A DNA stretch of 63,550 nucleotides from an uncultured Prevotella sp. (GCA_905198745.1 CAJKDU010000010.1:1-63550), one strand, 5' to 3'. Shown: positions 46,214 to 56,488, numbered from the stretch's first letter. Notes: generated by a model not told the origin, from the letters alone. Program-made: numbers and translations.

Positions 46214-48802
46214 TTAGTTGCGGAACACCAGTCCGGCACCATTGGCGTCGATGGTGATAGGTTTTTCTCGGTTCACGTCGCCTGCCAGAATCTTCTTCGA
46301 CAGGTCGTTGAGCACCATCCTCTGTATGGCTCGCTTCACAGGTCGTGCGCCGAATTCGGGGTCGTAGCCCGCATCGGCAAGACAGTTCACAGCAGCATCC
46401 GTCACGTTGAGCGTGAAGCCCTGAGGCTCGAGCATCTTCTTCACGGCGTTCATCTGCAAGGTTACCACCTGTGCAATCTCCTTGCGGGTGAGCGGCAGGA
46501 ACATGATGGTCTCGTCTATACGGTTGAGGAACTCCGGACGGATGGTTTTCTTGAGCATCTCCATCACCTTCTGCTTGGTCTCGCTGACAATCGTGTCGTG
46601 GTTGGCGGGAGTAATCTTCTCGAACTCCTGCTGTATGTACTGGCTCCCCAGGTTGGAAGTCATGATGATGATAGTGTTCTTGAAGTTCACCGTACGTCCC
46701 TTGTTGTCGGTCAACCTGCCGTCGTCGAGCACCTGCAGGAGGATGTTGAACACATCGGGATGTGCCTTTTCAATCTCGTCGAAGAGCACCACGCTGTATG
46801 GCTTGCGCCTTACAGCCTCAGTGAGTTGTCCACCCTCATCGTAGCCCACATAGCCTGGAGGCGCACCGATGAGACGCGACACGCTGAACTTTTCCTGGTA
46901 TTCACTCATGTCTATACGGGTCATCATGGTCTCGTCGTTGAACAGATAGTCGGCGAGAGCCTTGGCAAGTTCCGTCTTTCCCACACCCGTAGTGCCGAGG
47001 AAGATGAACGAGGCGATGGGGCGCTTGGGGTCTTGCAGTCCTGCACGGCTGCGGCGCACGGCGTCGCTCACGGCAGTGATGGCCTCGTCTTGCCCTATGA
47101 CACGCTTGTGGAGTTCCTCCTCCAAGTGGAGTAACTTCTCGCGTTCGCTTTGCATCATCCTGGTCACAGGTATGCCGGTCCAGCGGCTCACCACTTCGGC
47201 TATGTCGTCGGAGGTGACTTCTTCACGCACCATGGCGGCACCGCCTTGCGTGCTCTTGAGCTGGTCCTGTATCTTTCTGATGTCGTCTTCGAGCGACTTC
47301 AGCTTGCTATACCTGATTTCAGCCACACGCTCGTAGTTGCCCTCGCGTTCGGCACGTTCGGCTTCAAACTTGAGGTTCTCCATCTGCTGCTTGTCCTGCT
47401 GAATCCTGTTGACCAGTGCTTTCTCGCTTTCCCACTTGCCGCGGAAACTCTTCTCCTGGTCCTTGAGTTCGGCAATCTCCTTGTCGAGTTGCTGAATCTT
47501 GTCCTGGTCGTTCTCGCGCTTGATGGCTTCGCGTTCAATTTCGAGTTGCTTGAGTTTACGTGTAATCTCGTCGAGTTCCTCGGGCACCGAGTCGCGCTCC
47601 ATGCGCAACTTGGCAGCAGCCTCGTCCATCAGGTCGATGGCCTTGTCGGGCAGGAACCGGTCTGAGATGTAACGCTCAGAGAGTTTCACGGCAGCAATGC
47701 AGGCATCATCCTGTATACGCACTTTGTGGTGGTTCTCGTAGCGCTCTTTCAAGCCACGGAGTATGGAGATGGCACTCAGTTCGTCGGGTTCGTCCACCAT
47801 TACAGTCTGGAACCGGCGTTCCAGAGCCTTGTCCTTTTCGAAGTATTTCTGATACTCGTTGAGTGTGGTAGCGCCAATGGAACGCAGTTCGCCACGTGCC
47901 AGTGCTGGTTTCAGGATGTTGGCTGCGTCCATGGCACCCTCACCGCCGCCGGCACCCACCAGCGTGTGTATCTCATCGATAAAGAGGATGATGCGGCCCT
48001 CAGAGTGGGTCACCTCCTTGATGACGCTCTTCAACCTCTCCTCGAACTCACCCTTGTATTTGGCACCAGCCACCAAGGCACCCATGTCGAGCGAGTAGAG
48101 CTGCTTGTCCTTGAGGTTCTCGGGCACGTCGCCTCTCACGATGCGCTCGGCAAGTCCCTCCACGATGGCTGTCTTACCCACACCAGGTTCGCCAATGAGG
48201 ATAGGGTTGTTCTTGGTGCGTCGGCTCAGAATCTGGAGCACGCGTCTTATCTCCTCGTCACGGCCTATCACCGGGTCGAGCTTGCCCTGCCGGGCTTGCT
48301 CCACGAGGTTTTTGGCATACTTCTCCAGGCTCTGGTAGTTCTCGTCGGCACTCTGCGACTTCACGCTTTCGCCCTGTCGCAGTTCCTGCACGGCCTTGAG
48401 CATCTCGTTCTCGCTGGCGCCTGCATCCTTCAGAATGCGGCTGGCGGTGGAGTTCACGTGGAGCAGTCCCAAGAGAATGGGTTCTACGGAAACAAACTCG
48501 TCACCCATCTTCTGCGAGTAGTCCACGGCTTTCTGAAGCACGGCGTTTGCGTCGTTGCTCAGATAGGGTTGTCCTCCCTGCACCTTGGGCAGATGACTGA
48601 TTTCACTGTCTGTGAGCTGTATGATTTGCTGGGCATTGATGCCGAGCTTTTGGAAGATGAAGCCAGCCACATCCTTGGCCTTGTCCATCACTCCGCGGAG
48701 CAGGTGCACCGGCTCTATGGCCTGTTGTCCTCCGCTTTGCGCAAGGTTGGCGGCTGCTTGCACCACCTCTTGCGCCTTGATTGTGAATTTGTCGAATGTC
48801 AT
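46214..48802 (-). CDS. clpB: ClpB protein disaggregase
   Basis: 862 residues, the standard length. It begins MTFDKFTIKAQEVVQAAANLA, with two Clp_N repeats (to about 145). The first AAA+ domain has Walker A GEPGVGKTAIVEG near residue 204, the middle coiled-coil domain spans about 400-525 (charged, KLKQLEIEREAIKREN), and the second AAA+ domain has GTTGVGKTELAKALA near 605 and Walker B VLFDEIEKAHPDV. It rescues aggregated proteins with DnaK. I did not recognise a CIRCE element or heat-shock promoter upstream, only a short GC-rich inverted stretch near 48850-48872. Confidence 0.96.
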   Translation of the reverse strand: MTFDKFTIKAQEVVQAAANLAQSGGQQAIEPVHLLRGVMDKAKDVAGFIFQKLGINAQQIIQLTDSEISHLPKVQGGQPYLSNDANAVLQKAVDYSQKMGDEFVSVEPILLGLLHVNSTASRILKDAGASENEMLKAVQELRQGESVKSQSADENYQSLEKYAKNLVEQARQGKLDPVIGRDEEIRRVLQILSRRTKNNPILIGEPGVGKTAIVEGLAERIVRGDVPENLKDKQLYSLDMGALVAGAKYKGEFEERLKSVIKEVTHSEGRIILFIDEIHTLVGAGGGEGAMDAANILKPALARGELRSIGATTLNEYQKYFEKDKALERRFQTVMVDEPDELSAISILRGLKERYENHHKVRIQDDACIAAVKLSERYISDRFLPDKAIDLMDEAAAKLRMERDSVPEELDEITRKLKQLEIEREAIKRENDQDKIQQLDKEIAELKDQEKSFRGKWESEKALVNRIQQDKQQMENLKFEAERAEREGNYERVAEIRYSKLKSLEDDIRKIQDQLKSTQGGAAMVREEVTSDDIAEVVSRWTGIPVTRMMQSEREKLLHLEEELHKRVIGQDEAITAVSDAVRRSRAGLQDPKRPIASFIFLGTTGVGKTELAKALADYLFNDETMMTRIDMSEYQEKFSVSRLIGAPPGYVGYDEGGQLTEAVRRKPYSVVLFDEIEKAHPDVFNILLQVLDDGRLTDNKGRTVNFKNTIIIMTSNLGSQYIQQEFEKITPANHDTIVSETKQKVMEMLKKTIRPEFLNRIDETIMFLPLTRKEIAQVVTLQMNAVKKMLEPQGFTLNVTDAAVNCLADAGYDPEFGARPVKRAIQRMVLNDLSKKILAGDVNREKPITIDANGAGLVFRN

Positions 48803-48930
48803 GTTGGTTCTCCTTTCTTTTGTTGTTCATACACGGCTCTCTCAAAAGACGTGCCGAGCGCACGGCTCGTGTCAATTAGGCAGACGAATGCGCCAAATTG
48901 TCTTTGTATGGGAAAAAACTTGTTCCGTCG

Positions 48931-48962
48931 TTTGGCTGTTTCGTGCATTCTTGTTATTTTTG
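48931..48962 (+). promoter_or_regulatory. Promoter of the pectate lyase pseudogene
   Basis: TTTG (48931-48934), a 20-nt gap and TATTTTTG (48955-48962) give a complete two-box promoter, 31 nt before the ATG. Confidence 0.65.
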
Positions 48963-48992
48963 TGCCACCTAATTAAACAAAACTGAAGACTA

Positions 48993-50539
48993 ATGAAACA
49001 AATCAAGACTCGTTTTGTAACCATGATGCATGGTTCCTGCAACAGACATTTTATGGCGGCACTGCTATTGTGCGCCTCGTTCACCACTATTTCTGCCCAA
49101 ATTCAGGATGGCCGCAATTTTGGTATCGACGGTTTTGCAGCCTATTCAGGCACACCCGGCACCAACTGGTATCGTGCCGAAGGCACCACCGGTGGCAAGG
49201 GTGGCAAGGTGGTGAAGGCCGACAACTTCACCCAACTTCAGGCCTACTTGCAGGCCAAGGACCCCTACATCGTCATTGTGGACCACGACATTACCACGGG
49301 CATCAAATGCTATGTAGACGATCTCAGCACGGGACATCTGCTCGACGATCAGAGTGGCAAGAGCGGAGTGGAACCACCTACGGAGAGCGCGTGCTCGTGG
49401 CTTCCAACAAGACGCTTGTTGGCGTGGTGAATCCCGAAACCGGCAAAGCTCCGCTCTTCTCCCACATCACCTTTGTGATGCAGTGTGTGGACAACGTCAT
49501 CATCCGCAACTGTCGTTTTACCATGGTGGGCGTGCCGGTGCTCAAATCGGGTGAGAATAAAATTGTTGCTCTGCGCGATGGTGAGCCGGTGGAAGTGGGC
49601 GACCCCGACTGCATAGGTATCCAGGCAGATAAGGTCAGTGCCACGACTGATTGGGGCGGCCACATTTGGGTAGACCACTGTGAATTCTTCAACGGAGGAG
49701 CCAAGAACAAAGACCGCTACGACGGACTGCTCGACTGCAAGAACAATGTGCAGTGGATGACATTCAGCTACAATCTGTTCCACGACCACGACAAGAGTTG
49801 CTTGTGGGGCAAGGGTGACGGCGATGTGTATGACAACTGCCGCACCATTTCTTTCCACCATAACTATTTCAACAACATCCAAGGCTCACGTCTTCCCTTG
49901 CAGCGTGGCGGTCACGTGCACTACTATAATAATTATATGAAAGGGTGCGAGGATGGATGGGACATTCGTCCTAAAGCAGTGGCACAAGTGGAAGCCTGCT
50001 ATTTTGAAGACACTAAGTCGCCTATCCGCGCTGACAGAGGTGGAAGTCTCAACATCAATAAGAATGAGGGATACGACCTTATTTTCAGAGGATGCAACAA
50101 CCTTGTGGAGGGCTACACCAACCTGGACGGAGCCAAGATAAGCAAGAGCTTTAGTGTGGTGAAGACCGACTGGAAGCCCACTAATATCACTTCCACCTAC
50201 ACGGTGAACCAGCTCGACAAGACTGTTGACGTGCCTGCCCTTTGCGAGAAGTATTCGGGTGCCGGCAAGGTGGAAATCTACAAGGCATATACCGATGAGG
50301 TTCCTGCAGTCGACGAGGCCGAGTTCAACCGTGCCGCCCAAAACTATGCCACCGCGCCAGCCTACACTGCCGACGGCAAGAAGTATACTCCCACAGCCAT
50401 CAACCACGTGGACTATGCCCACAATGCCTCAGCCCAAAGCTACACGCTCGATGGCAAGTGCACCCAGGCCACCAAGGGATTGCGTATTGTCAAGCGTATG
50501 GCTGCCGACGGGGCTGTGAAGACTGTGAAGTTGCTTTGA
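48993..50539 (+). pseudogene. Frameshifted PL1-family pectate lyase with sorting tail
   Basis: Two overlapping frames together encode one PL1 pectate lyase. Frame 1 (48993 to about 49366) gives the signal peptide (AALLLCASFTTISAQ) and the N-terminal strands (VKADNFTQLQAYLQAKDPYIV, ending SGKSG). Frame 2 continues with GTTYGERVLVASNKTLVGV through the right-handed helix: HIWVDHCEFF, DGLLDCKNNVQWMTFSYNLF, HDHDKSCLWG, ISFHHNYFNNIQGSRLPLQRGG and VHYYNNY. The shift is near 49363-49370, removing or adding one base. The C-terminus (SYTLDGKCTQATKGLRIVK) resembles a type IX sorting tail. Everything but the shift is intact, so the lesion is recent, a base-calling error, or programmed; I see no slippery heptamer. 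Confidence 0.88.
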
Positions 50540-50602
50540 CCTGCAGTATAGTCTATTTCGCTTCCTTCACAATTAGTCCCCATTGCTTCTATATATTATA
50601 AA

Positions 50603-50645
50603 AATAGGTGTCTTGCCATGAAAGGCAGGGCACCTATTGTATTTC
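50603..50645 (+). terminator. Terminator after the pectate lyase pseudogene
   Basis: Imperfect hairpin with arms aataggtgtcttgcc and ggcagggcacctatt, then gtattt. Confidence 0.65.
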
Positions 50646-50705
50646 ATGCAAACCGCTCAAAAACAAATAAATATAAGGTAAAGGCGAACAAAAGCTATCA
50701 ATTCC

Positions 50706-50736
50706 TTTGCCAAGCGCGGAAAAGTTTGTATTTTTG
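50706..50736 (+). promoter_or_regulatory. Promoter of etfB-etfA-acyl-CoA dehydrogenase
   Basis: TTTG (50706-50709), a 19-nt gap and TATTTTTG (50729-50736): a good two-box match, 29 nt before the ATG at 50766. Confidence 0.7.
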
Positions 50737-50765
50737 CCGTGAATTACATCATAACACTAATCAAT

Positions 50766-51635
50766 ATGAGTTTGAAAATCGTAGTACTTGCCAAGCAAGT
50801 ACCTGACACCAGAAATGTGGGCAAAGACGCCATGACGGCCGAAGGCACCGTTAATCGTGCCGCATTGCCTGCCATTTTTAACCCAGAAGACTTAAACGCA
50901 CTCGAACAGGCTCTGCGGCTCAAGGAGCAGAACCCTGGTTCCACAGTAGGCATACTCACCATGGGACCTCCACGTGCAGCCGAAATCATCCGTCAGGGAC
51001 TCTATCGCGGAGCCGATACAGGCTGGCTACTCACCGACCGTCTCTTTGCCGGTGCCGACACCCTCGCCACTTCTTATGCCCTTGCTACGGCCATCAAGAA
51101 GATTGGTAATGTGGATGTGGTTATCGGTGGACGCCAGGCCATCGATGGCGACACTGCACAGGTGGGACCGCAGGTGGCACAGAAGTTGGGCCTCTCGCAG
51201 GTGACCTATGCTGAGGAAATAGAGAAATGTGAAGACGGCAAACTTACCATCCGCCGCCATATCGACGGAGGAGTGGAAACCGTTGAGGCTCCCATGCCTG
51301 TGGTGGTGACAGTGAATGGAAGTGCGGCGCCTTGTCGTCCGTGCAATGCCAAACTGGTGATGAAATTCAAGCGCGCTACCGCTCCTTTGGAGCGCAAGCC
51401 AGACGATGCTTACAACTATCTGTATGACGAACGTCCATACCTCACCCTTAACCAGTGGTCAGTGGCCGATGTCGACGGCGATCCGCAGCAGTGCGGACTC
51501 TCTGGCTCGCCCACCAAGGTGAAGGCCGTGAAGAACATCGTGTTCCAGGCCAAGGAGAGCAAGACGCTCACTGCCAGCGATGCAGACGTAGAGGGACTGA
51601 TCAAGGAATTGTTGGACGAAAAGATTATTGGATAA
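50766..51635 (+). CDS. etfB: Electron transfer flavoprotein subunit beta
   Basis: 289 residues from the ATG at 50766 (MSLKIVVLAKQVPDTRNVG); the frame from 50739 adds nine residues overlapping the leader. ETF-beta (FixA) motifs: FNPEDLNALEQALRLKE, MGPPRAAEIIRQGLYRGAD, VVIGGRQAIDGDTAQVGPQVA. It forms a heterodimer with EtfA holding FAD and passes electrons to or from the acyl-CoA dehydrogenase encoded two genes downstream. First cistron; etfA follows after 6 nt. Confidence 0.95.
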   Translation: MSLKIVVLAKQVPDTRNVGKDAMTAEGTVNRAALPAIFNPEDLNALEQALRLKEQNPGSTVGILTMGPPRAAEIIRQGLYRGADTGWLLTDRLFAGADTLATSYALATAIKKIGNVDVVIGGRQAIDGDTAQVGPQVAQKLGLSQVTYAEEIEKCEDGKLTIRRHIDGGVETVEAPMPVVVTVNGSAAPCRPCNAKLVMKFKRATAPLERKPDDAYNYLYDERPYLTLNQWSVADVDGDPQQCGLSGSPTKVKAVKNIVFQAKESKTLTASDADVEGLIKELLDEKIIG

Positions 51636-51641
51636 GAAGAT

Positions 51642-52664
51642 ATGAACAACGTATTCGTATATTGCGAGATAGAGGGCACGGTCGTGGCCGAAGTATCTCA
51701 GGAGTTGCTCACCAAGGGACGCAAGCTCGCTAACCAACTCGGCGTGCAACTCAACGCCATTGTTGCCGGCACAGGCATCAAGGGCAAGGTAGAGGCACAG
51801 ATTCTGCCATACGGCGTGGATAAACTGTTCGTGTTCGACGGCGAGGGACTCTTCCCCTACACCTCGGCACCACACACCGACATATTGGTCAACTTGTTCA
51901 AGGAGGAAAAACCGCAGATATGCCTCATGGGTGCCACCGTCATAGGTCGCGACCTGGGTCCGCGCGTGTCGTCGTCGCTCACCAGCGGACTGACTGCCGA
52001 CTGCACTCAGCTTGAGATTGGTGACTATGACGACAAGAAGAGCGGCAAGCACTATGAGGGACTGCTCTATCAGATTCGTCCAGCTTTCGGCGGCAACATC
52101 GTTGCCACCATTGTCAATCCCGACCATCGTCCGCAGATGGCTACCGTGCGCAGCGGTGTGATGCAGAAGGCTCTCTATGAAGGCAAGGCTGAGGAAGAAG
52201 TGGTCTATCCTGACGTGGCGAAGTACGTGCCCGTGGAAGACTATGTAGTGAAAGTGCTCGACCGCCACGTGGAGGCTGCCAAGCATAACCTCAAGGGCGC
52301 ACCTATCGTGGTGGCTGGTGGTTATGGTGTGGGCAGCAAGGAAGGCTTCGACCAGCTGTTCCAGCTCGCCAAGGAACTGCATGGTGAGGTGGGCGCTTCG
52401 CGTGCTGCCGTGGATGCCGGATGGGTAGACCATGACCGACAGATTGGTCAGACAGGTGTCACCGTTCACCCCAAGGTCTACATTGCCTGTGGCATTTCGG
52501 GCCAGATACAGCACATTGCCGGCATGCAGGACTCGGGCATCATTATCTCCATCAACAGTGACCCCGATGCTCCCATCAACAAGATTGCCGACTACGTCAT
52601 CACTGGTACGGTGGAAGAAGTAGTGCCCAAGCTCATCAAATATTACAAACAGAACTCAAAGTAA
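51642..52664 (+). CDS. etfA: Electron transfer flavoprotein subunit alpha
   Basis: 340 residues. ETF-alpha C-terminal FAD-binding motif: IVVAGGYGVGSKEGF, GASRAAVDAGWVDHDRQIGQTG, YIACGISGQIQHIAGM, IISINSDPDAPINKIADY. With EtfB it forms an electron carrier for the adjacent dehydrogenase. Whether the complex bifurcates electrons cannot be settled by reading; the absence of a ferredoxin or NADH partner here argues for simple transfer. Confidence 0.95.
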   Translation: MNNVFVYCEIEGTVVAEVSQELLTKGRKLANQLGVQLNAIVAGTGIKGKVEAQILPYGVDKLFVFDGEGLFPYTSAPHTDILVNLFKEEKPQICLMGATVIGRDLGPRVSSSLTSGLTADCTQLEIGDYDDKKSGKHYEGLLYQIRPAFGGNIVATIVNPDHRPQMATVRSGVMQKALYEGKAEEEVVYPDVAKYVPVEDYVVKVLDRHVEAAKHNLKGAPIVVAGGYGVGSKEGFDQLFQLAKELHGEVGASRAAVDAGWVDHDRQIGQTGVTVHPKVYIACGISGQIQHIAGMQDSGIIISINSDPDAPINKIADYVITGTVEEVVPKLIKYYKQNSK

Positions 52665-52673
52665 AGAACAACC

Positions 52674-54407
52674 ATGGCAAACTATTATAGCGATCATCCA
52701 GAGTTCGATTTCTATCTCAGCCATCCTGAAATGAAGCGGGTGGTGGAACTCAAGGAACGCAACTTCGCAGACAAAGACCAGTATGAGGATGCCCCTGTAG
52801 ACTTCGACGACGCTATCGAAAACTACAAGCGCGTGCTCGACATCACAGGCGACATTGCCGCCAATATCATTGAACCCAACTCTGAGGACGTGGACCTCGA
52901 GGGACCTCATCTCTTTGACGGTCGCATGCACTATGCATCGAAGACCTATGACAACCTCGACGCTACACGGAAGGCCGGACTTTGGGGTATCTCCATGCCT
53001 CGCCGCTACGGTGGACTGAACATGCCTATCACACCTTACTCTATGGCTTCCGAGATTGTGTCGCAGGCTGATGCCGGTTTCCAGAACATCTGGTCGCTCC
53101 AGGACTGCATAGAGACACTCTATGAGTTCGGCTCAGAGGAGCAACGCAAAAAGTACATCCCACGTGTGTGTGCTGGCGAGACCATGAGTATGGACCTCAC
53201 CGAGCCTGATGCCGGTAGTGACTTGCAACGTGTGATGCTCAAGGCTACCTACAGCGAGAAAGACCAGTGCTGGTATCTCAACGGCGTGAAGCGCTTCATC
53301 ACCAACGGTGACTCCGACATACACCTGGTGCTCGCCCGTTCGGAAGAGGGAACCCACGACGGACGTGGCCTGTCTATGTTTATCTATGACAAGCGCGACG
53401 GTGGAGTGACTGTGCGTCACATAGAGAACAAACTCGGCATCCACGGTTCGCCCACCTGCGAACTTGTCTACAAGAACGCCAAGGCAGAACTGTGCGGCAA
53501 CACTCGATTGGGTCTCATCAAATATGTCATGGCACTGATGAACGGTGCCCGTCTGGGCATTGCCGCACAGTCGGTGGGCGTGAGCCAGGCTGCCTACAAC
53601 GAGGGACTTGCTTATGCCAAGGAACGCAAGCAGTTCGACACTGCTATCGTGAAGTTCCCTGCCGTGTTCGACATGCTTTCACGCATGAAAGCAAAACTCG
53701 ATGCTGGCCGTTCTATTCTGTATCAGACAGCACGCTTTGTCGATATATACAAGGCTCTCGACGACATTGCCCGTGAACGCAAACTCACTCCCGAGGAGCG
53801 TCAGGAGCAGAAGAAGTACAGCAAGCTTGCCGATGCCTTCACGCCATTGGCCAAGGGTATGAACTCAGAGTATGCCAATCAGAATGCCTACGATGCCATC
53901 CAGATTCATGGCGGTTCGGGCTTCATCATGGAGTACAAGAGCCAGCGGCTCTACCGCGATGCCCGCATATTCTCCATCTACGAGGGTACAACCCAGTTGC
54001 AGGTGGTGGCTGCCATCCGCTACATCACCAACGGCACCTATCTCGGCATCATTAAGGAAATGCTTGGCCGTGAGGTGGACGAGAGCCTGAAGACGCTCAA
54101 GGCACGCATTGAAAAGATGGTGGAGAAGTACGAGGAAGTGCTCGAGGAAGTAAAGGCAGAAGGCAACCAGGAAAAGCAGGACTTTGTGGCACGTCGTCTC
54201 TACGAGATGACTGCCGACATCATCATGTCGCTCCTCATTGTAGAGGATGCCACACGTGCTCCCGAGCTGTTTGCGAAGAGTGCCAACGTGTATGTGCGCA
54301 TGGCACATGCCGAAGTGGCTGCCCACTACGACTTCATCAAGAACTTCAACGCTGCCGACCTGGACTACTACCGTCAGCTTGAAACGGAAAAACAAGACGC
54401 AGAATAA
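52674..54407 (+). CDS. Acyl-CoA dehydrogenase
   Basis: 577 residues, longer than a standard 380-residue acyl-CoA dehydrogenase because of an N-terminal extension and a helical C-terminal domain. Family motifs: MSMDLTEPDAGSDLQ, YLNGVKRFITNGD, RLGIAAQSVGVSQAAYNEGLAYAKERKQF (the flavin/substrate region), DAIQIHGGSGFIMEY and RIFSIYEGTTQLQ. The Glu in YEGT occupies the position of the catalytic base in short-chain enzymes. The chain begins 9 nt after etfA, so the two ETF subunits are its electron partners. The substrate may be a short-chain or aryl-acyl-CoA; not decidable here. Confidence 0.9.
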   Translation: MANYYSDHPEFDFYLSHPEMKRVVELKERNFADKDQYEDAPVDFDDAIENYKRVLDITGDIAANIIEPNSEDVDLEGPHLFDGRMHYASKTYDNLDATRKAGLWGISMPRRYGGLNMPITPYSMASEIVSQADAGFQNIWSLQDCIETLYEFGSEEQRKKYIPRVCAGETMSMDLTEPDAGSDLQRVMLKATYSEKDQCWYLNGVKRFITNGDSDIHLVLARSEEGTHDGRGLSMFIYDKRDGGVTVRHIENKLGIHGSPTCELVYKNAKAELCGNTRLGLIKYVMALMNGARLGIAAQSVGVSQAAYNEGLAYAKERKQFDTAIVKFPAVFDMLSRMKAKLDAGRSILYQTARFVDIYKALDDIARERKLTPEERQEQKKYSKLADAFTPLAKGMNSEYANQNAYDAIQIHGGSGFIMEYKSQRLYRDARIFSIYEGTTQLQVVAAIRYITNGTYLGIIKEMLGREVDESLKTLKARIEKMVEKYEEVLEEVKAEGNQEKQDFVARRLYEMTADIIMSLLIVEDATRAPELFAKSANVYVRMAHAEVAAHYDFIKNFNAADLDYYRQLETEKQDAE

Positions 54408-54432
54408 GGCTGAAATGATATAAGAACTAAGG

Positions 54433-54485
54433 AACCCTCACCCGCACCGGATAAGCCGGCAAGGGTGGGGGGTCCTTTAGTTTTG
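54433..54485 (+). terminator. Terminator of the etf operon
   Basis: Imperfect GC-rich hairpin: accctcacccgcaccgg pairs with ccggcaagggtgggggt around an ataag loop, followed by cctttagtttt. Confidence 0.75.
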
Positions 54486-54496
54486 TGTCGCTTTTC

Positions 54497-54527
54497 TTGT
54501 GTGGCACGCATAATATTCGTACCTTTA
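54497..54527 (+). promoter_or_regulatory. Promoter of fhs
   Basis: TTG (54497-54499), a 20-nt gap and TACCTTTA (54520-54527), 27 nt before the ATG. Confidence 0.6.
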
Positions 54528-54554
54528 CACCCGGAAAACTATAAAACATATTAG

Positions 54555-56222
54555 ATGAAATCAGACATAGAAATCGCACGCAGCATTGCGTTGACCCCTA
54601 TCAACGACATTGCGCGTGAGTATGGCATCCCTACGGATGAAATTGAAAACTACGGACGTTACATTGCCAAAACTCCCATCAAACTTATCGACGAGGAGAA
54701 AGTGAAGAAGAATAACCTCATCCTTGTTACTGCTATCACACCCACCAAGGCTGGTATAGGCAAGACTACGGTCAGCGTGGGACTGGCGCTTGGACTGAAC
54801 CGCATCGGCAAGAAGGCATTCTGCGCCCTGCGTGAACCTTCGCTCGGTCCCTGTTTCGGCATGAAGGGTGGCGCTGCCGGTGGCGGCTATGCACAGGTGT
54901 TGCCGATGGACAAGATAAACCTTCATTTCACGGGCGACTTCCATGCCATCACTTCTGCACACAACATGATTTGTGCCCTGCTCGACAACTATCTCTATCA
55001 GAACCGCGACAATGGTTTCGCACTCAAGGAGGTGCTTTGGAACCGGGTACTCGACATCAACGACCGTGGCTTGCGCTATATAGTCACAGGACTGGGTGCC
55101 AAGACCAATGGCATCACCAGAGAGTCGAGCTTCGACATTACGCCAGCTTCGGAAATCATGGCCATACTCTGTCTTGCCACCGACGAGGCTGATCTCCGCC
55201 GGCGCATTGAGAACATACTCCTGGGCTATACCTACGACGACAAGCCTTTCACCGTGAAAGATCTCGGTGTGGCAGGTTCCATCACCGTTTTGCTCCGCGA
55301 TGCGCTTTCGCCCAATCTGGTGCAGACCACAGAGCATACACCAGCATTCGTGCATGGTGGTCCGTTTGCCAACATCGCTCATGGCTGCAATTCCATTCTT
55401 GCCACCAAGATGGCAATGACCTTTGGCGACTATACGGTGACAGAGGCAGGATTCGGTGCCGACCTGGGTGCAGAGAAGTTCTTCGACGTGAAGTGTCGCA
55501 AGGCAGGTCTCTGTCCGAAGCTCACCGTGATTGTTGCCACCACACAAGCTCTTAAACTTCATGGAGGCGTTGACGTGGAAGACATCAAGCAACCTAACGC
55601 CGAGGGACTCACTCGTGGACTCGCTAACCTCGACAAGCACATTGCCAACATGCAGTCGTATGGACAGACTGTGGTCGTGGCGTTCAACCGCTATGCCAAC
55701 GACACCGAGGATGAAATAGACATTGTGCGCCGTCATTGTGCCGACCTTCACGTGGGCTTTGCCGTGAACAATGCTTTCTGTGAGGGTGGAAAGGGTGCTG
55801 AAGACCTGGCACGGCTTGTGGTGGAAACCATTGAGAACGAGCCTTCGGCTTCGCTCCAGCTTGCCTATGCCGACGATGACAACGTGGAGACAAAGATAGA
55901 CAAGGTGTCGCGCAAGATTTACGGCGCAGCCTATGTAACCTATAGTCCTACAGCACGCAAGAAACTCGACATCATCAAGCGTCTCGGCTATGAGCGTTTC
56001 CCTGTGTGCATAGCCAAGACGCAGTATTCGTTCTCTACAGACCCTAAACAGTTGGGGGTGCCGACAGGTTTTGAGGTACACGTGCGTGACATTGTTATCA
56101 ATGCCGGTGCCGAGATGCTCGTGGCTGTGGCTGGCGACATCATGCGCATGCCTGGCTTGCCCAAGTCGCCACAGGCTTTGCGCATAGACCTTGTGGACGG
56201 CGAAATCGAAGGACTATCATAA
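54555..56222 (+). CDS. fhs: Formate-tetrahydrofolate ligase
   Basis: 555 residues, of normal length. The ATP-binding loop reads TPTKAGIGKTT (usually TPxGEGKTT), followed by REPSLGPCFGMKGGAAGGGYAQVLPM and NLHFTGDFHAITSAHN, the strongest signatures. It makes 10-formyl-tetrahydrofolate from formate, ATP and tetrahydrofolate. Single-gene unit with its own promoter and a 20-bp-stem terminator. Confidence 0.96.
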   Translation: MKSDIEIARSIALTPINDIAREYGIPTDEIENYGRYIAKTPIKLIDEEKVKKNNLILVTAITPTKAGIGKTTVSVGLALGLNRIGKKAFCALREPSLGPCFGMKGGAAGGGYAQVLPMDKINLHFTGDFHAITSAHNMICALLDNYLYQNRDNGFALKEVLWNRVLDINDRGLRYIVTGLGAKTNGITRESSFDITPASEIMAILCLATDEADLRRRIENILLGYTYDDKPFTVKDLGVAGSITVLLRDALSPNLVQTTEHTPAFVHGGPFANIAHGCNSILATKMAMTFGDYTVTEAGFGADLGAEKFFDVKCRKAGLCPKLTVIVATTQALKLHGGVDVEDIKQPNAEGLTRGLANLDKHIANMQSYGQTVVVAFNRYANDTEDEIDIVRRHCADLHVGFAVNNAFCEGGKGAEDLARLVVETIENEPSASLQLAYADDDNVETKIDKVSRKIYGAAYVTYSPTARKKLDIIKRLGYERFPVCIAKTQYSFSTDPKQLGVPTGFEVHVRDIVINAGAEMLVAVAGDIMRMPGLPKSPQALRIDLVDGEIEGLS

Positions 56223-56255
56223 CGCTGGCTGCGGTCTCTTGGAATTTACACATAC

Positions 56256-56322
56256 ACGCCCTGAAAGAACAAAAGAAGATTGACGCATAAGGGTTGACAT
56301 TACTTTTGTTCTTTCAGGGCGT
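56256..56322. terminator. Terminator of fhs with a 20-bp perfect stem
   Basis: acgccctgaaagaacaaaag (56256-56275) and cttttgttctttcagggcgt (56303-56322) are perfect inverted repeats with a 27-nt loop. The stem is long, and the tail (gactgtta) is weak in T, so it may also serve as an mRNA-stabilising end. Confidence 0.7.
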
Positions 56323-56409
56323 GACTGTTATGTTGCTATACACAGGGGAGTTGGCAGGACGGACTTCGGCATGCTTTTCTCCATTCATACAAAAATACCT
56401 GTTTTTTAT

Positions 56410-56440
56410 TTTGTATTGTCTTCGATTTGCACTACCTTTG
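56410..56440 (+). promoter_or_regulatory. Promoter of rhaM
   Basis: TTTG (ending 56413), a 19-nt gap and TACCTTTG (56433-56440), 48 nt before the ATG. Confidence 0.65.
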
Positions 56441-56488
56441 CCTTTACAATCAATCAACAGACATTTCTAATTAATTAAAACCGGAACG

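Noticed and set aside
48803..48992. CIRCE or sigma-32 type heat-shock element before clpB
   Set aside because: The GC-rich stretch near 48850-48872 does not match the CIRCE inverted repeat or -35/-10 boxes.
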